Assembly (NCBI RefSeq): GCF_001277995.1
Contig: NZ_CP009220.1
Coordinates: forward strand, 2,886,329 to 2,950,328
Reading direction: 5' to 3'
Origin: Corynebacterium deserti GIMN1.010
GTDB lineage: Bacteria > Actinomycetota > Actinomycetes > Mycobacteriales > Mycobacteriaceae
Length of the DNA: 64,000 nucleotides
Position 1 is the stretch's first letter; each line of letters opens with the position of its first letter. Under the pieces are notes generated by a model. The model saw only the letters and a program-made list of their open reading frames with translations, was not told where the DNA came from and searched no databases. Both the position numbers and the translations under genes were made by a program. Positions 17,725-25,838 of the stretch are shown here, piece after piece.

Positions 17725-17770
17725 CTCCCCCTTTTGCAATGTTTCACGTGAAACATTGCAAAAGGGGGAG
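17725..17770. terminator. 46-base perfect palindrome with parS core
   Basis: The 23-base arms read CTCCCCCTTTTGCAATGTTTCAC and the exact complement, the longest of the parS hairpins. It lies between a TetR fragment and the 3' end of the sugar transporter. Its role as a terminator is less clear because the sequence after either arm is not a T run. Confidence 0.6.
17740..17755. promoter_or_regulatory. parS site 6
   Basis: This is a perfect TGTTTCACGTGAAACA at the centre of a 46-base perfect palindrome. Confidence 0.93.
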
Positions 17771-17784
17771 GGGGCGTCGAAAAG

Positions 17785-17820
17785 CAAAAAAGACGCCGCG
17801 GTGAAGCTGCGGCGCCTTTT
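17785..17820 (-). terminator. Terminator of the sugar/inositol transporter gene
   Basis: On the minus strand the stem AGGCGCCGC / GCGGCGTCT (one G-T pair) is followed by TTTTTTGC just after the stop of the transporter gene. Confidence 0.85.
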
Positions 17821-17835
17821 CCTGAAATCTAAAGG

Positions 17836-19347
17836 CTAGGAACGCTGGAAAATCTTTCCACTAAAGATCGCGTGATCGAGTTCCTCTAGGGAACGACCGC
17901 GAGTTTCAGGGACGAACTTGGCCACAAACGCTAGGGCGATCGCGCCAACAACAGCGAAGATCAGGAACGAGACGGTAATACCCACTCCAGAAACCAAGGC
18001 AGGGAAGAACAGTGCGAGCACGCCGTTGACACCCCAACCACAGAACACTGCGATGCCAGTACCGATGCCCTTCATGCGTACGGGGAAAATTTCCGCCAGC
18101 CACACCCACACGGCCACGTTGAGGAACGTCTGCATGGAAAGCACAAATCCCACGACGAGAATCATGATGGCAAACGGACGAACTGCGTTGCCTTCAGGGA
18201 GGAGAGTGCCGGCGATGGCGATGAGAATGTGGAAGGTGGTAGTCAACGACAAACCAATGATGAAGGTGGTGCGACGATCCAGTCGATCCATGTTGCGCAG
18301 CGCGATGAGACCACCGATCACAGCCACGGCGCCGAAAGCAATGTTCGCAATAACAGCCATTTCTGCGCTCATGCCAGATTCCTCCAGCACGCGAGTACCG
18401 TAGTACATGATCGCGTTGATGCCGGTGAGCTGCTGCGCCACGGCCACGCCGATGCCCGCGATCAGCAGGCGAACCAACCACTTGTTGCTCAGTACATCTT
18501 TGAGTGACATATGGGCATTTCCTTGGGATACCTCAGGTATACCGAGGAGCTTTTTATTGTTCTCAGAGTGGACGGAAATGATCTCATCCATCTCTTCTTG
18601 AGCACGCTGCGGGGTGCGGACGGTTTCCATCACGCGGCGGGCTTCGTCATAACGCCCCTGGTTAACCAACCAACGAGGGGATTCTGGCATCCGCAGCATG
18701 CCAAAAAATAGCGCGATAGCAGGGAGTGCACACACCGCAAACATGATGCGCCAAATGCCGTCAACAACACCATGCAACGTCACCGCGATGATCGCATTGA
18801 TCACGAAGGCAAGCAGCTGGCCCGCTACGATTGCGAGTTCATTTCGGCCGGTCAGTGAACCGCGGATCTCCAGCGGAGCGAGTTCTGCAAGGTATACCGG
18901 CACGACGGTTGATGCACCACCGACTGCCAGTCCCAACATGATGCGTCCGGTCACCAATACTGCGAATCCCGGACCGTAGAATTGCCCCAGCTCGCCAGCG
19001 GGGGAGAAGACCACCATGATGGAGCCGAAGAAGAACAGTCCGGACAGCAAGATAATTGCTTTTCGACGCCCCACTGCGTCCGAAATCCGCCCGGCGAACA
19101 GGGCGCCCAAGGCCGCCGCGAACACCAGGGAACTGATGACCACACCCAGCTGGAAGACGTTGAGCCCCAGTTCTTGAGCCATGTGGCCTTCTGCTCCGTT
19201 GGCTACGCCGGTGTCGTATCCAAAAAGCAGTCCGCCGAGGCACGCTACGAGGGAAATCTGTCCCAAGCGTCGTGCGGGTGTTCCAGATGTTGGGGCAGCC
19301 GCGCCCTGTCTACTGGGCGCTGATGTGGGGGCCTTGATGTTCGTCAT
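17836..19347 (-). CDS. iolT2: MFS sugar transporter, myo-inositol permease IolT2
   Basis: This 503-residue, 12-helix sugar porter of the major facilitator superfamily is known in C. glutamicum as the second myo-inositol/H+ symporter, also able to carry glucose. It shows GGLLFGYDTGVANGA in helix 1, GRISDAVGRRK after helix 2, RIMLGLAVGGASTVVPVYLAELAP, PESPRWL after helix 6 and VPETRGRSLEELD at the end, all sugar-porter signatures. I chose the ATG at 19347 (AAGGAC ribosome site) rather than the longer frame from 19398. It is divergent from a double IclR regulator and the oxi genes, which fits inositol use. Confidence 0.93.
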   Translation of the reverse strand: MTNIKAPTSAPSRQGAAAPTSGTPARRLGQISLVACLGGLLFGYDTGVANGAEGHMAQELGLNVFQLGVVISSLVFAAALGALFAGRISDAVGRRKAIILLSGLFFFGSIMVVFSPAGELGQFYGPGFAVLVTGRIMLGLAVGGASTVVPVYLAELAPLEIRGSLTGRNELAIVAGQLLAFVINAIIAVTLHGVVDGIWRIMFAVCALPAIALFFGMLRMPESPRWLVNQGRYDEARRVMETVRTPQRAQEEMDEIISVHSENNKKLLGIPEVSQGNAHMSLKDVLSNKWLVRLLIAGIGVAVAQQLTGINAIMYYGTRVLEESGMSAEMAVIANIAFGAVAVIGGLIALRNMDRLDRRTTFIIGLSLTTTFHILIAIAGTLLPEGNAVRPFAIMILVVGFVLSMQTFLNVAVWVWLAEIFPVRMKGIGTGIAVFCGWGVNGVLALFFPALVSGVGITVSFLIFAVVGAIALAFVAKFVPETRGRSLEELDHAIFSGKIFQRS

Positions 19348-19702
19348 GATGTGTCCTTTTGTTTGTGGTGATTCGCGGTGCCACTCGGTGACAGGCACTG
19401 AACCGATTCAGAACTGATAGGGAACCGTATCGACAAAAATGTGCTCAAACGACTTACTGTGCGCCGGAAGGTGGCCGGCCTGGCTTTCTGGAAGCACGTC
19501 CAAAATCAGGGGCGATGATGTGGATTGTTCTCCCGCTCGGGGTGCACCCGATAGCGAACTATCATCTACCGGACATCTTGTTCGTGAGATAAGCTTTTGT
19601 CAATAGTTTTTGTGTTGTAGGTTACTTTTTCCCTAGATAGTTAGCTGGACCAATTTTTTAGACTAGCGATTTCACCCCGTTCGGGGGTAGGAACGGATCA
19701 CC
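19348..19702. other. Divergent regulatory region between iolT2 and the IclR gene
   Basis: These 355 bases hold no gene. They must contain both promoters. A GGACA-N3-TGTTC partial palindrome near 19571-19583 resembles the GGACA-CT-TGTCC repeat found before the oxi genes at 21215-21226, so both could be sites for the IclR-type regulator encoded between them; this is inference. Confidence 0.4.
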
Positions 19703-21175
19703 ATGCGCACCATCCAATTGCTTACCAAGGCAGGGCTGCTTATCGACACTCTCGCAGATGGCCCCAGCACCCATGCTGAGCTGGCGAAACAGATCGATGA
19801 ACCCCGGTCATCGATCTACCGTCTCACGTCATCATTGGAGGAGGCAGGGTTTGTCCACATCACCTCGGACGGCCTGCTGAGCTTGGGTGTCAGCATTCTT
19901 CATCTCGGAGATAGCGCCGTCGACGCTTTGGTCAATCGTTCTTTACTTCGCGAGCACCTCACCTGGATTCGCGATCAACTCGGCATGACCGCTTACTTCT
20001 GCTCAACAAATTCAGAGCAGATCATGTGCCTAGATAAGCAAGAGGGCGCTGACATCGATTTGATGTACCTTGCTCCCGGCCAAATCCTGCCACACGATAG
20101 GGGAGCCATCGCTCACGCGATCAATGGTGACAGGCAGGTAGGCATCGACCACGAGGAGCTAGCCACAGGTGTTTCGTCAATCGCCGTACCTGTCATCACT
20201 GCTCAAGGTGAGCTTGTGGGCGCCGTCGCTGTTGCAGGGTTACGCACTCACATCGAAAGTGCAATAGATACCATCCGAGAAACACTCACCACCTCAGCCA
20301 GAACCATTTCCAACTTCCCACCAATTTCCGCCATGCCGGCACCACCTCTGCGTGAAGAAGAAAAGACAACCTCGGTGATCACCAAAGCAGCGATGGTTCT
20401 CCGCGTGATCCGAGCGGAAAAACATGTCACATCCTCCCGCATCGCTGAAGTACTTGGTGAACCAATCAGCTCGGTGTATCGAATGCTGCATACGTTGACC
20501 ACCATCGGCTGGGTAGAACAAGACGGCAAGCGCGGCGCCTATCAGGTGGGACTTAAAATGCTCACGCTTGCTAACCACCAACTCATACACATGGATCTGC
20601 GCACGATTGTGACCCCCACCATGCGAAACATTCACGCCCGCACTGGTGAAACCACTTTCTTGTGCGTGCGACACGCAACTCGCGCGGTCTGCATTGACCG
20701 CATCGACGGTTTGCGCGTCAATAGTCGCGTCCTCCAATTAGGTACTGCACTTCCACTTCACGTCGGCGCCGCACCACGAACCCTTCTGGCTTTCGAGGGG
20801 CGTAAAGCGTGGGAAGCCTACGCCACGAGCCTGGGATTTGAGGGGCACAATTGGTCACAAGGACCATCTCGTGCAGAGCTTTTTGACATCCTCAACACCG
20901 ACCGTGAGCAGGGTTTTTGCCTGGTGGATAGTGAGGTCACTCCTGGAATTGCTGCAGTGGGTGCGCCCATCTTCAATCATCGCAATGAAGTCATTGCCAG
21001 CCTGTCTGTTAGTGGTCTCCGCGAGGGCATTCTGCAGGGAATCAATGGCCATCATGTGGTGGATCTCGTGGTTGATGGTGCGCGGGAGATTTCAGAGACT
21101 TTAGGCGCGACCGTCAAGCCAAGCGGGGGCAGGAATTTTTCACCCCACACACCCGCCGCGAGCACTGTGGTTTAG
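19703..21175 (+). CDS. Double-length IclR-family regulator (two tandem IclR modules)
   Basis: This 490-residue protein contains two complete IclR units, each a winged HTH plus an effector domain. Module 1: HTH about residues 1-60 (HAELAKQIDEPRSSIYRLTSSLEEAGFV), effector about 80-205. Module 2: HTH about 228-285 (TSSRIAEVLGEPISSVYRMLHTLTTIGWV), effector about 300-475 (TGETTFLCVRHATRAVCIDRIDG). Usual IclR proteins are about 250 residues and work as dimers or tetramers, so this one may be a covalent dimer. It lies between iolT2 and the oxi operon and probably controls them. Confidence 0.9.
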   Translation: MRTIQLLTKAGLLIDTLADGPSTHAELAKQIDEPRSSIYRLTSSLEEAGFVHITSDGLLSLGVSILHLGDSAVDALVNRSLLREHLTWIRDQLGMTAYFCSTNSEQIMCLDKQEGADIDLMYLAPGQILPHDRGAIAHAINGDRQVGIDHEELATGVSSIAVPVITAQGELVGAVAVAGLRTHIESAIDTIRETLTTSARTISNFPPISAMPAPPLREEEKTTSVITKAAMVLRVIRAEKHVTSSRIAEVLGEPISSVYRMLHTLTTIGWVEQDGKRGAYQVGLKMLTLANHQLIHMDLRTIVTPTMRNIHARTGETTFLCVRHATRAVCIDRIDGLRVNSRVLQLGTALPLHVGAAPRTLLAFEGRKAWEAYATSLGFEGHNWSQGPSRAELFDILNTDREQGFCLVDSEVTPGIAAVGAPIFNHRNEVIASLSVSGLREGILQGINGHHVVDLVVDGAREISETLGATVKPSGGRNFSPHTPAASTVV

Positions 21176-21214
21176 ATAATTGATTGACGTGCAAAGTGAT
21201 GCATGTCATGATTG

Positions 21215-21226
21215 GGACACTTGTCC
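21215..21226. promoter_or_regulatory. Operator candidate GGACA-CT-TGTCC before oxi genes
   Basis: This 12-base palindrome lies 54 bases before oxiC, just after a TTGACG -35-like box at 21184-21189. It is a possible target of the adjacent IclR protein. Confidence 0.35.
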
Positions 21227-21279
21227 GCTAGGTGCTCATTACCTCATGCACCGCGTCCGGGCTTCACAAAGGAGATCCA

Positions 21280-22383
21280 ATGAATAACCAGAAGATCGTC
21301 GTTGGCCTGCTGGGTATCACCCATCCCCATGCATCGGCACGAGTTCGCGCGCTTCGTGAAATCGACGGGGTGGAAGTGGTTGCAGCAGCTGATACCGACT
21401 CGCGTTTGACCTATTTCACCGACAAATATGACGTGGAAGCACGTGACATCGACGCCATCTTGAGCGATGATTCCATTAACGCCATTATGGTTCACTCCAA
21501 GAGCAAAGACATGATCGCTCATGCCAAGCGTGCACTTGCAGCTGGCAAGTCGGTGGTCGTAGAAAAGCCCGGTGGCGGAACCGTGGCGGATCTTGACGAA
21601 CTCCTCGCACTCAAAGATGCTGCGCGCCCTGATCAAATCGTGCAGGTCGGCTACAATGTTCGCCTTTCTGAATCGATTCAGAAGATGAAAGAGCTTATCG
21701 ACGCCGGTCTCATCGGCGACGTCGTCAGCATTCAAGCCCGTGGTGCTGCCAAGGTAGGAGAGCACATCACCGAACACCTCAACCAGCCCGCTGATATGGG
21801 TGGCGTCCTGTGGATTCTCGGCTGCCACATGCTCGATGCACTCGTGGAGGTGTTCGGCACTCCCGAGTCCGTCAACGCCCGCGTGCACAAAACTTCCAAG
21901 CTCTCTGATGAGTCAAGCCGGGAAGATTCAGCATCCGCCCTGCTCAACTACGGTGATTTCTCTGTGAGCTTCAGTTTCGACGGACACGACGATCTGGAGT
22001 GGTTCGAAAGCTCCCGCATCACCGTCTACGGCACCAAAGGCTTGATCGAGGCTGGAATTCTTCCGCAATCACTCAAGGTCTACGTTAATGAATCCCGCAA
22101 CGGCTGGCCACAGGGCTGGACGGAATGGACCCAGAGTTACTTCACCCCACCGTTTGCGCGAACTGAATCGAATAAGTTCTCTGAGCTGCCTGAGTTGGAA
22201 AACACCTCCAACTTCCGCACAGAGATGCAGGGTTGGGTGAACTCCATCCGAACAGATTCCCGCAATGTCGCTCCAGTGGAAGATGCACTGACCGTCGCGC
22301 GCATCGTCAAGGCCTGCTACGACTCCGACGCCAACAATGGCGCATCCGTTGATATCAAGCAGCTGAGCACCGCACAGATTTAG
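21280..22383 (+). CDS. oxiC: Gfo/Idh/MocA-family oxidoreductase
   Basis: This 367-residue NAD(P)-dependent dehydrogenase belongs to the inositol catabolism cluster. The N-terminal Rossmann fold shows VGLLGITHPHASARVRAL, an atypical nucleotide loop with Pro-His in place of the usual GxGxxG. VVVEKPGGGTV corresponds to the EKP motif near residue 95, and the C-terminal alpha/beta substrate domain follows. The ATG at 21280 has AGGAGA upstream; the longer frame from 21232 is not needed. It is the first of four genes read in the same direction, behind the double IclR gene. The symbol follows the C. glutamicum oxi naming as I recall it. Confidence 0.85.
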   Translation: MNNQKIVVGLLGITHPHASARVRALREIDGVEVVAAADTDSRLTYFTDKYDVEARDIDAILSDDSINAIMVHSKSKDMIAHAKRALAAGKSVVVEKPGGGTVADLDELLALKDAARPDQIVQVGYNVRLSESIQKMKELIDAGLIGDVVSIQARGAAKVGEHITEHLNQPADMGGVLWILGCHMLDALVEVFGTPESVNARVHKTSKLSDESSREDSASALLNYGDFSVSFSFDGHDDLEWFESSRITVYGTKGLIEAGILPQSLKVYVNESRNGWPQGWTEWTQSYFTPPFARTESNKFSELPELENTSNFRTEMQGWVNSIRTDSRNVAPVEDALTVARIVKACYDSDANNGASVDIKQLSTAQI

Positions 22384-22394
22384 GAACTTCGACT

Positions 22395-23276
22395 ATGACT
22401 CCGCAACTAATTGCCTCCTGCTGGACCAGCGCTGGTGACACTGCACCTGATCGCGCCGACCTCAGCAGCCCAGTCTCCATCGACGAGCGCATCGCGTTAG
22501 TCGCAGAAACCGGATGGAAGGGCATGGGCCTGGTCCACGCTGACCTCCTCAAAGCTCGTAACACCATTGGATATGAAGAACTAAAGCGACGCATCCACGC
22601 CGCAGGCATCGAGATCATTGAGGTGGAATTCCTCAATGGCTGGTGGGCAACTGGCGCCGAGCGCGCAGAATCTGATGCGATCCGCGCTGATCTCTTCCAG
22701 GCAGCTCAAGAGCTTGGTGCACCACACATCAAGGTTGGTGCAGGTGAGGGCATCAACGGTGTGGTCAGTAAGAAGCACATGATGCATGCATTTACGGATC
22801 TTGCCGCAGAAGCAGAAGATCACGGCGTGAAACTTGCACTTGAAGCCACACCGTTTTCCCACCTCAAGACTATTTATGACGCCTTGGACGTGGTCAGCCA
22901 CTCCGATAGCCCATCAGCGGGTCTCATGGTGGATATCTGGCATACCGCAAAAATTGGGATCCCCAACGATGAGGTCTGGCGCAACATTCCGCTGTCCAAG
23001 GTCAATGCCGTGGAGGTTGATGATGGGTTCATCGACACCCCGGTTGATTTGTTTGATGATTCCACCAACCGTCGCACGTACTGCGGCGAAGGGGAATTTG
23101 ATCCAGCAAGCTTCATCCGCGGAGCTATCGACGCCGGATGGACGGGGCCTTATGGCGTGGAGATCATCTCTGCGGAACATCGCAGCTTGCCGGTCAAAGA
23201 AGGACTCAAGCGAGCATTCGACACCACCATGGCAGCGTTTGACGCAGCCGAACTACTCACCCCAACCAACTCCTAA
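22395..23276 (+). CDS. Xylose-isomerase-like TIM barrel protein (sugar phosphate isomerase/epimerase)
   Basis: This 293-residue protein has the AP-endonuclease-2/IolE/IolI-type barrel. Metal and substrate residues of this superfamily are seen in EVEFLNGWW, HIKVGAG, LALEATPFSHLKT and MVDIWHTAK, and the end carries YGVEIISAEHRSLP. Members act as inosose isomerases or dehydratases or as sugar epimerases. Within this four-gene operon the likely role is an inosose-type intermediate conversion. It starts 12 bases after oxiC and ends 18 bases before oxiD. Confidence 0.85.
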   Translation: MTPQLIASCWTSAGDTAPDRADLSSPVSIDERIALVAETGWKGMGLVHADLLKARNTIGYEELKRRIHAAGIEIIEVEFLNGWWATGAERAESDAIRADLFQAAQELGAPHIKVGAGEGINGVVSKKHMMHAFTDLAAEAEDHGVKLALEATPFSHLKTIYDALDVVSHSDSPSAGLMVDIWHTAKIGIPNDEVWRNIPLSKVNAVEVDDGFIDTPVDLFDDSTNRRTYCGEGEFDPASFIRGAIDAGWTGPYGVEIISAEHRSLPVKEGLKRAFDTTMAAFDAAELLTPTNS

Positions 23277-23293
23277 ACTCTGAAAGGTTTTCC

Positions 23294-24301
23294 ATGACTC
23301 TTCGTATCGCCCTCTTCGGTGCAGGTCGCATCGGGCACGTTCACGCAGCAAACATTGCTGCACACCCTGACCTTGAGCTCGTGGTCATCGCTGATCCCTT
23401 CATCGATGGGGCTCGCACCCTCGCGGAAGAAACCGGGGCAGAGGCAGTTGCCAGCCCAGATGAGGTGTTCTCTCGCGATGATATCGATGGCGTAGTCATT
23501 GGTTCACCCACCCCCACGCACGTTGATTTGATTACCCGAGCGGTGGAAAAGGGGATTCCAGCACTCTGCGAAAAGCCCATCGACCTAGACATTGAGACGG
23601 TGCGCGCATGCAAAGAGCAGATCGGCAACAAAGCCAACACGGTCATGCTGGGATTCAACCGACGCTTTGATCCATCCTTTGCAGCCATCAATCAGCGCGT
23701 GGCAACCGGCGAGATCGGAAACCTGGAGCAGTTGGTGATCATCAGCCGCGATCCAGCGCCCGCACCACGTGGATACCTTGAAGGTTCCGGCGGAATCTTT
23801 CGCGACATGAGCATTCATGATCTCGACATGGCACGCTACTTTGTCCCCAACATTGTTGAGGTCACAGCCTCCGGTTCCAATGTGTTCAGCCAAGACATCG
23901 AAGACCTTGGGGACTACGACTCCGTCGTGATCACCCTGCGTGGTGATCGGGGGGAGCTGGTGAACATCGTCAATTCCCGTCACTGCTCCTACGGTTACGA
24001 CCAACGTCTAGAGGCGTTTGGTTCAGAGGGAATGCTGGAGGCAGCCAACATCACTCCGACTACCGTGCGCAAGCACAGCGCAGACTCCACGAATCAGGCA
24101 AATCCCATCATGAACTTCTTCCTCGAGCGCTATAGTGCCGCCTACCAGGCAGAACTTGCCGCATTCGCAGAGGGAATTCGCTCTGGTGCAGGGTTCTCGC
24201 CAAGTTTTGATGACGGCGTCATTGCTTTGGAACTGGCAAACGCATGCCTGGAATCAGCACAAACAGGTCGCACCATATCACTTTCCACCATCACTGTTTA
24301 A
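23294..24301 (+). CDS. oxiD: Inositol 2-dehydrogenase (Gfo/Idh/MocA)
   Basis: This 335-residue NAD-dependent inositol dehydrogenase starts with the Rossmann loop FGAGRIGHVHAANIA, has CEKPIDLD near residue 96 and the catalytic region FRDMSIHDLDMARYF with the Asp and His of the DxxxH motif (near 173-182). C. glutamicum OxiD has been reported to oxidise myo- and other inositols. A GAAAGG ribosome site precedes the ATG. It is third in the operon, and its product resembles the next gene's product in length and motifs. Confidence 0.9.
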   Translation: MTLRIALFGAGRIGHVHAANIAAHPDLELVVIADPFIDGARTLAEETGAEAVASPDEVFSRDDIDGVVIGSPTPTHVDLITRAVEKGIPALCEKPIDLDIETVRACKEQIGNKANTVMLGFNRRFDPSFAAINQRVATGEIGNLEQLVIISRDPAPAPRGYLEGSGGIFRDMSIHDLDMARYFVPNIVEVTASGSNVFSQDIEDLGDYDSVVITLRGDRGELVNIVNSRHCSYGYDQRLEAFGSEGMLEAANITPTTVRKHSADSTNQANPIMNFFLERYSAAYQAELAAFAEGIRSGAGFSPSFDDGVIALELANACLESAQTGRTISLSTITV

Positions 24302-24313
24302 GGAAACATCATC

Positions 24314-25399
24314 ATGAAAAACATCAAAATCGGAATGGTTGGCGTAGGACGTATTGGCCGTATGCATGTGACAAACATGCAGGCAGTGGCGGAAGTTCTC
24401 AAAGAGCGAGATGTCAACGTTGAAATCATCTTGGCTGACGCCATGCCTGGATTCGCCGAGCAGGTGGGCGCTGATATGGGATTGAAGGCAGCAGAAAGCG
24501 TCGACAAGCTTATTGCCGATGGGGTTGACGCCTTGTTTATTGCTACAAGCACTGCGGGGCACGTTGATGTATTGCGCAAGGGCATCGCAGCGCAGCTGCC
24601 GATGTTCTGTGAGAAGCCGATCGCGTCGGATGTACCTGAGTCGCTGGAGATTATTCAGGAGATTGAGGCAGCTGGGGCGACAGTTCAGGTCGGCCACCAG
24701 CGCCGTTTCGACGCAGGGTACAAGGAAGCTAAACGACGCCTCGATGCTGGTGAGCTCGGCTGGCTGCATTCTCTCAAAGCTGTGTCCGGTGACGCGTTCC
24801 CACCACCAGCGTCTTATCTCGCCACGTCCGGGGGTCTTTTCCGCGACGTGTCTCTGCACGACTTTGACATCATCCGTTGGCTGACCGGCCAGGACATCGT
24901 CGAGGTGTACGCGCGCGGCAGCAACAACGGCGATCCAGAAATCGGCGCAGTGGGGGATGTCGATACCGGAGCCGCAGTGTTGACGCTTGCCGACGGCACC
25001 CTCGCGACCGCCATCGCTACGAGGTACAACGGCGCGGGCCATGACATCCGTCTCGACGTGATGGGATCCAAGGATTCCACCATTGTCGGTCTTGATGAGA
25101 AGTCAGCATTTTCCTCAGCAGAGCAGGGCATTGATTTCCCAACCGGCGAACCGCACCCAACTTTTGCCGAGCGCTTCGCCGACGCTTACAAGAATGAATG
25201 CATTGCGTTCGTGGAGTTGATCCTGGGAGAGCGGGAAAACCCTTGCACCCCTGCAGACGCTGTGGCTGCGGCGATTGTTGCCGATGCAGCTCAACTGTCG
25301 CTGTTCACTGGCGAGCCAGTGAAGATTCCTACTGTCCGAGAAATTCTTGATGGTTCCGCGCAGCCAGTCGAGGTGCGTGCACTAGTTCCATCTGCTTAA
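24314..25399 (+). CDS. oxiE: Inositol dehydrogenase paralog (Gfo/Idh/MocA)
   Basis: This 361-residue paralog of OxiD has VGVGRIGRMHVTNM in the cofactor loop, CEKPIASD near residue 99, QVGHQRRFD near 122 and GGLFRDVSLHDFDIIRWL as the catalytic DxxxH segment. Compared with OxiD it carries a longer C-terminal part. It is the last gene of the inositol operon and is followed by a clear terminator at 25420-25449. Substrate differences from OxiD cannot be read from the sequence. Confidence 0.9.
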   Translation: MKNIKIGMVGVGRIGRMHVTNMQAVAEVLKERDVNVEIILADAMPGFAEQVGADMGLKAAESVDKLIADGVDALFIATSTAGHVDVLRKGIAAQLPMFCEKPIASDVPESLEIIQEIEAAGATVQVGHQRRFDAGYKEAKRRLDAGELGWLHSLKAVSGDAFPPPASYLATSGGLFRDVSLHDFDIIRWLTGQDIVEVYARGSNNGDPEIGAVGDVDTGAAVLTLADGTLATAIATRYNGAGHDIRLDVMGSKDSTIVGLDEKSAFSSAEQGIDFPTGEPHPTFAERFADAYKNECIAFVELILGERENPCTPADAVAAAIVADAAQLSLFTGEPVKIPTVREILDGSAQPVEVRALVPSA

Positions 25400-25419
25400 C
25401 ACCTTGCTGTTTATCAAGA

Positions 25420-25449
25420 AGCCGACCCGCAACAGTGGGTCGGCTTTTA
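25420..25449 (+). terminator. Terminator of the oxi operon
   Basis: The stem AGCCGACCC / GGGTCGGCT with an 8-base loop is followed by TTTT. Confidence 0.88.
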
Positions 25450-25838
25450 CGCTCCCACCAAATCCCTAAAGTTGCAGTTGAGACTTTGCGACACGGTGAA
25501 CAAAAAACACCCCCTTTAGATGTGCACCTAACGGCCAAACGGACACACTTGCAGGTTCTAGCCCATTTAAGCAATGTGAACGCCTTAAAACGGCGCAGAA
25601 TCCACCCTCGTTAAGTAAATACCTAATTCACCTTGATTCCACTGAAAAGCAATGACAGATTCTCCTGTAGTTCGCATGAATTTAATTAGAAACTTTTAAT
25701 GTATCTCCCAGGTGTTGGACACTCATTGACTTGCTACTTCTCAGCCTCATCCTGCCTAACCAAAAGGATGGGGTTTTAGCCTTTGCCATTCTGTGTCCAC
25801 ATAAAACTTTCAACTCAACATTGGATCTAGGGAAAATT
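25450..25838. other. Upstream region of phoC
   Basis: These 389 bases are AT-rich and lack a supported gene. Frames on either strand look like noise. The region should contain the phosphate-starvation promoter of phoC, but I could not place a PhoR box with confidence. Confidence 0.4.

Noticed and set aside
25450..25838. PhoR binding sites upstream of phoC
   Set aside because: I expected them from the known phosphate control, but no repeat matched well enough to call by eye.
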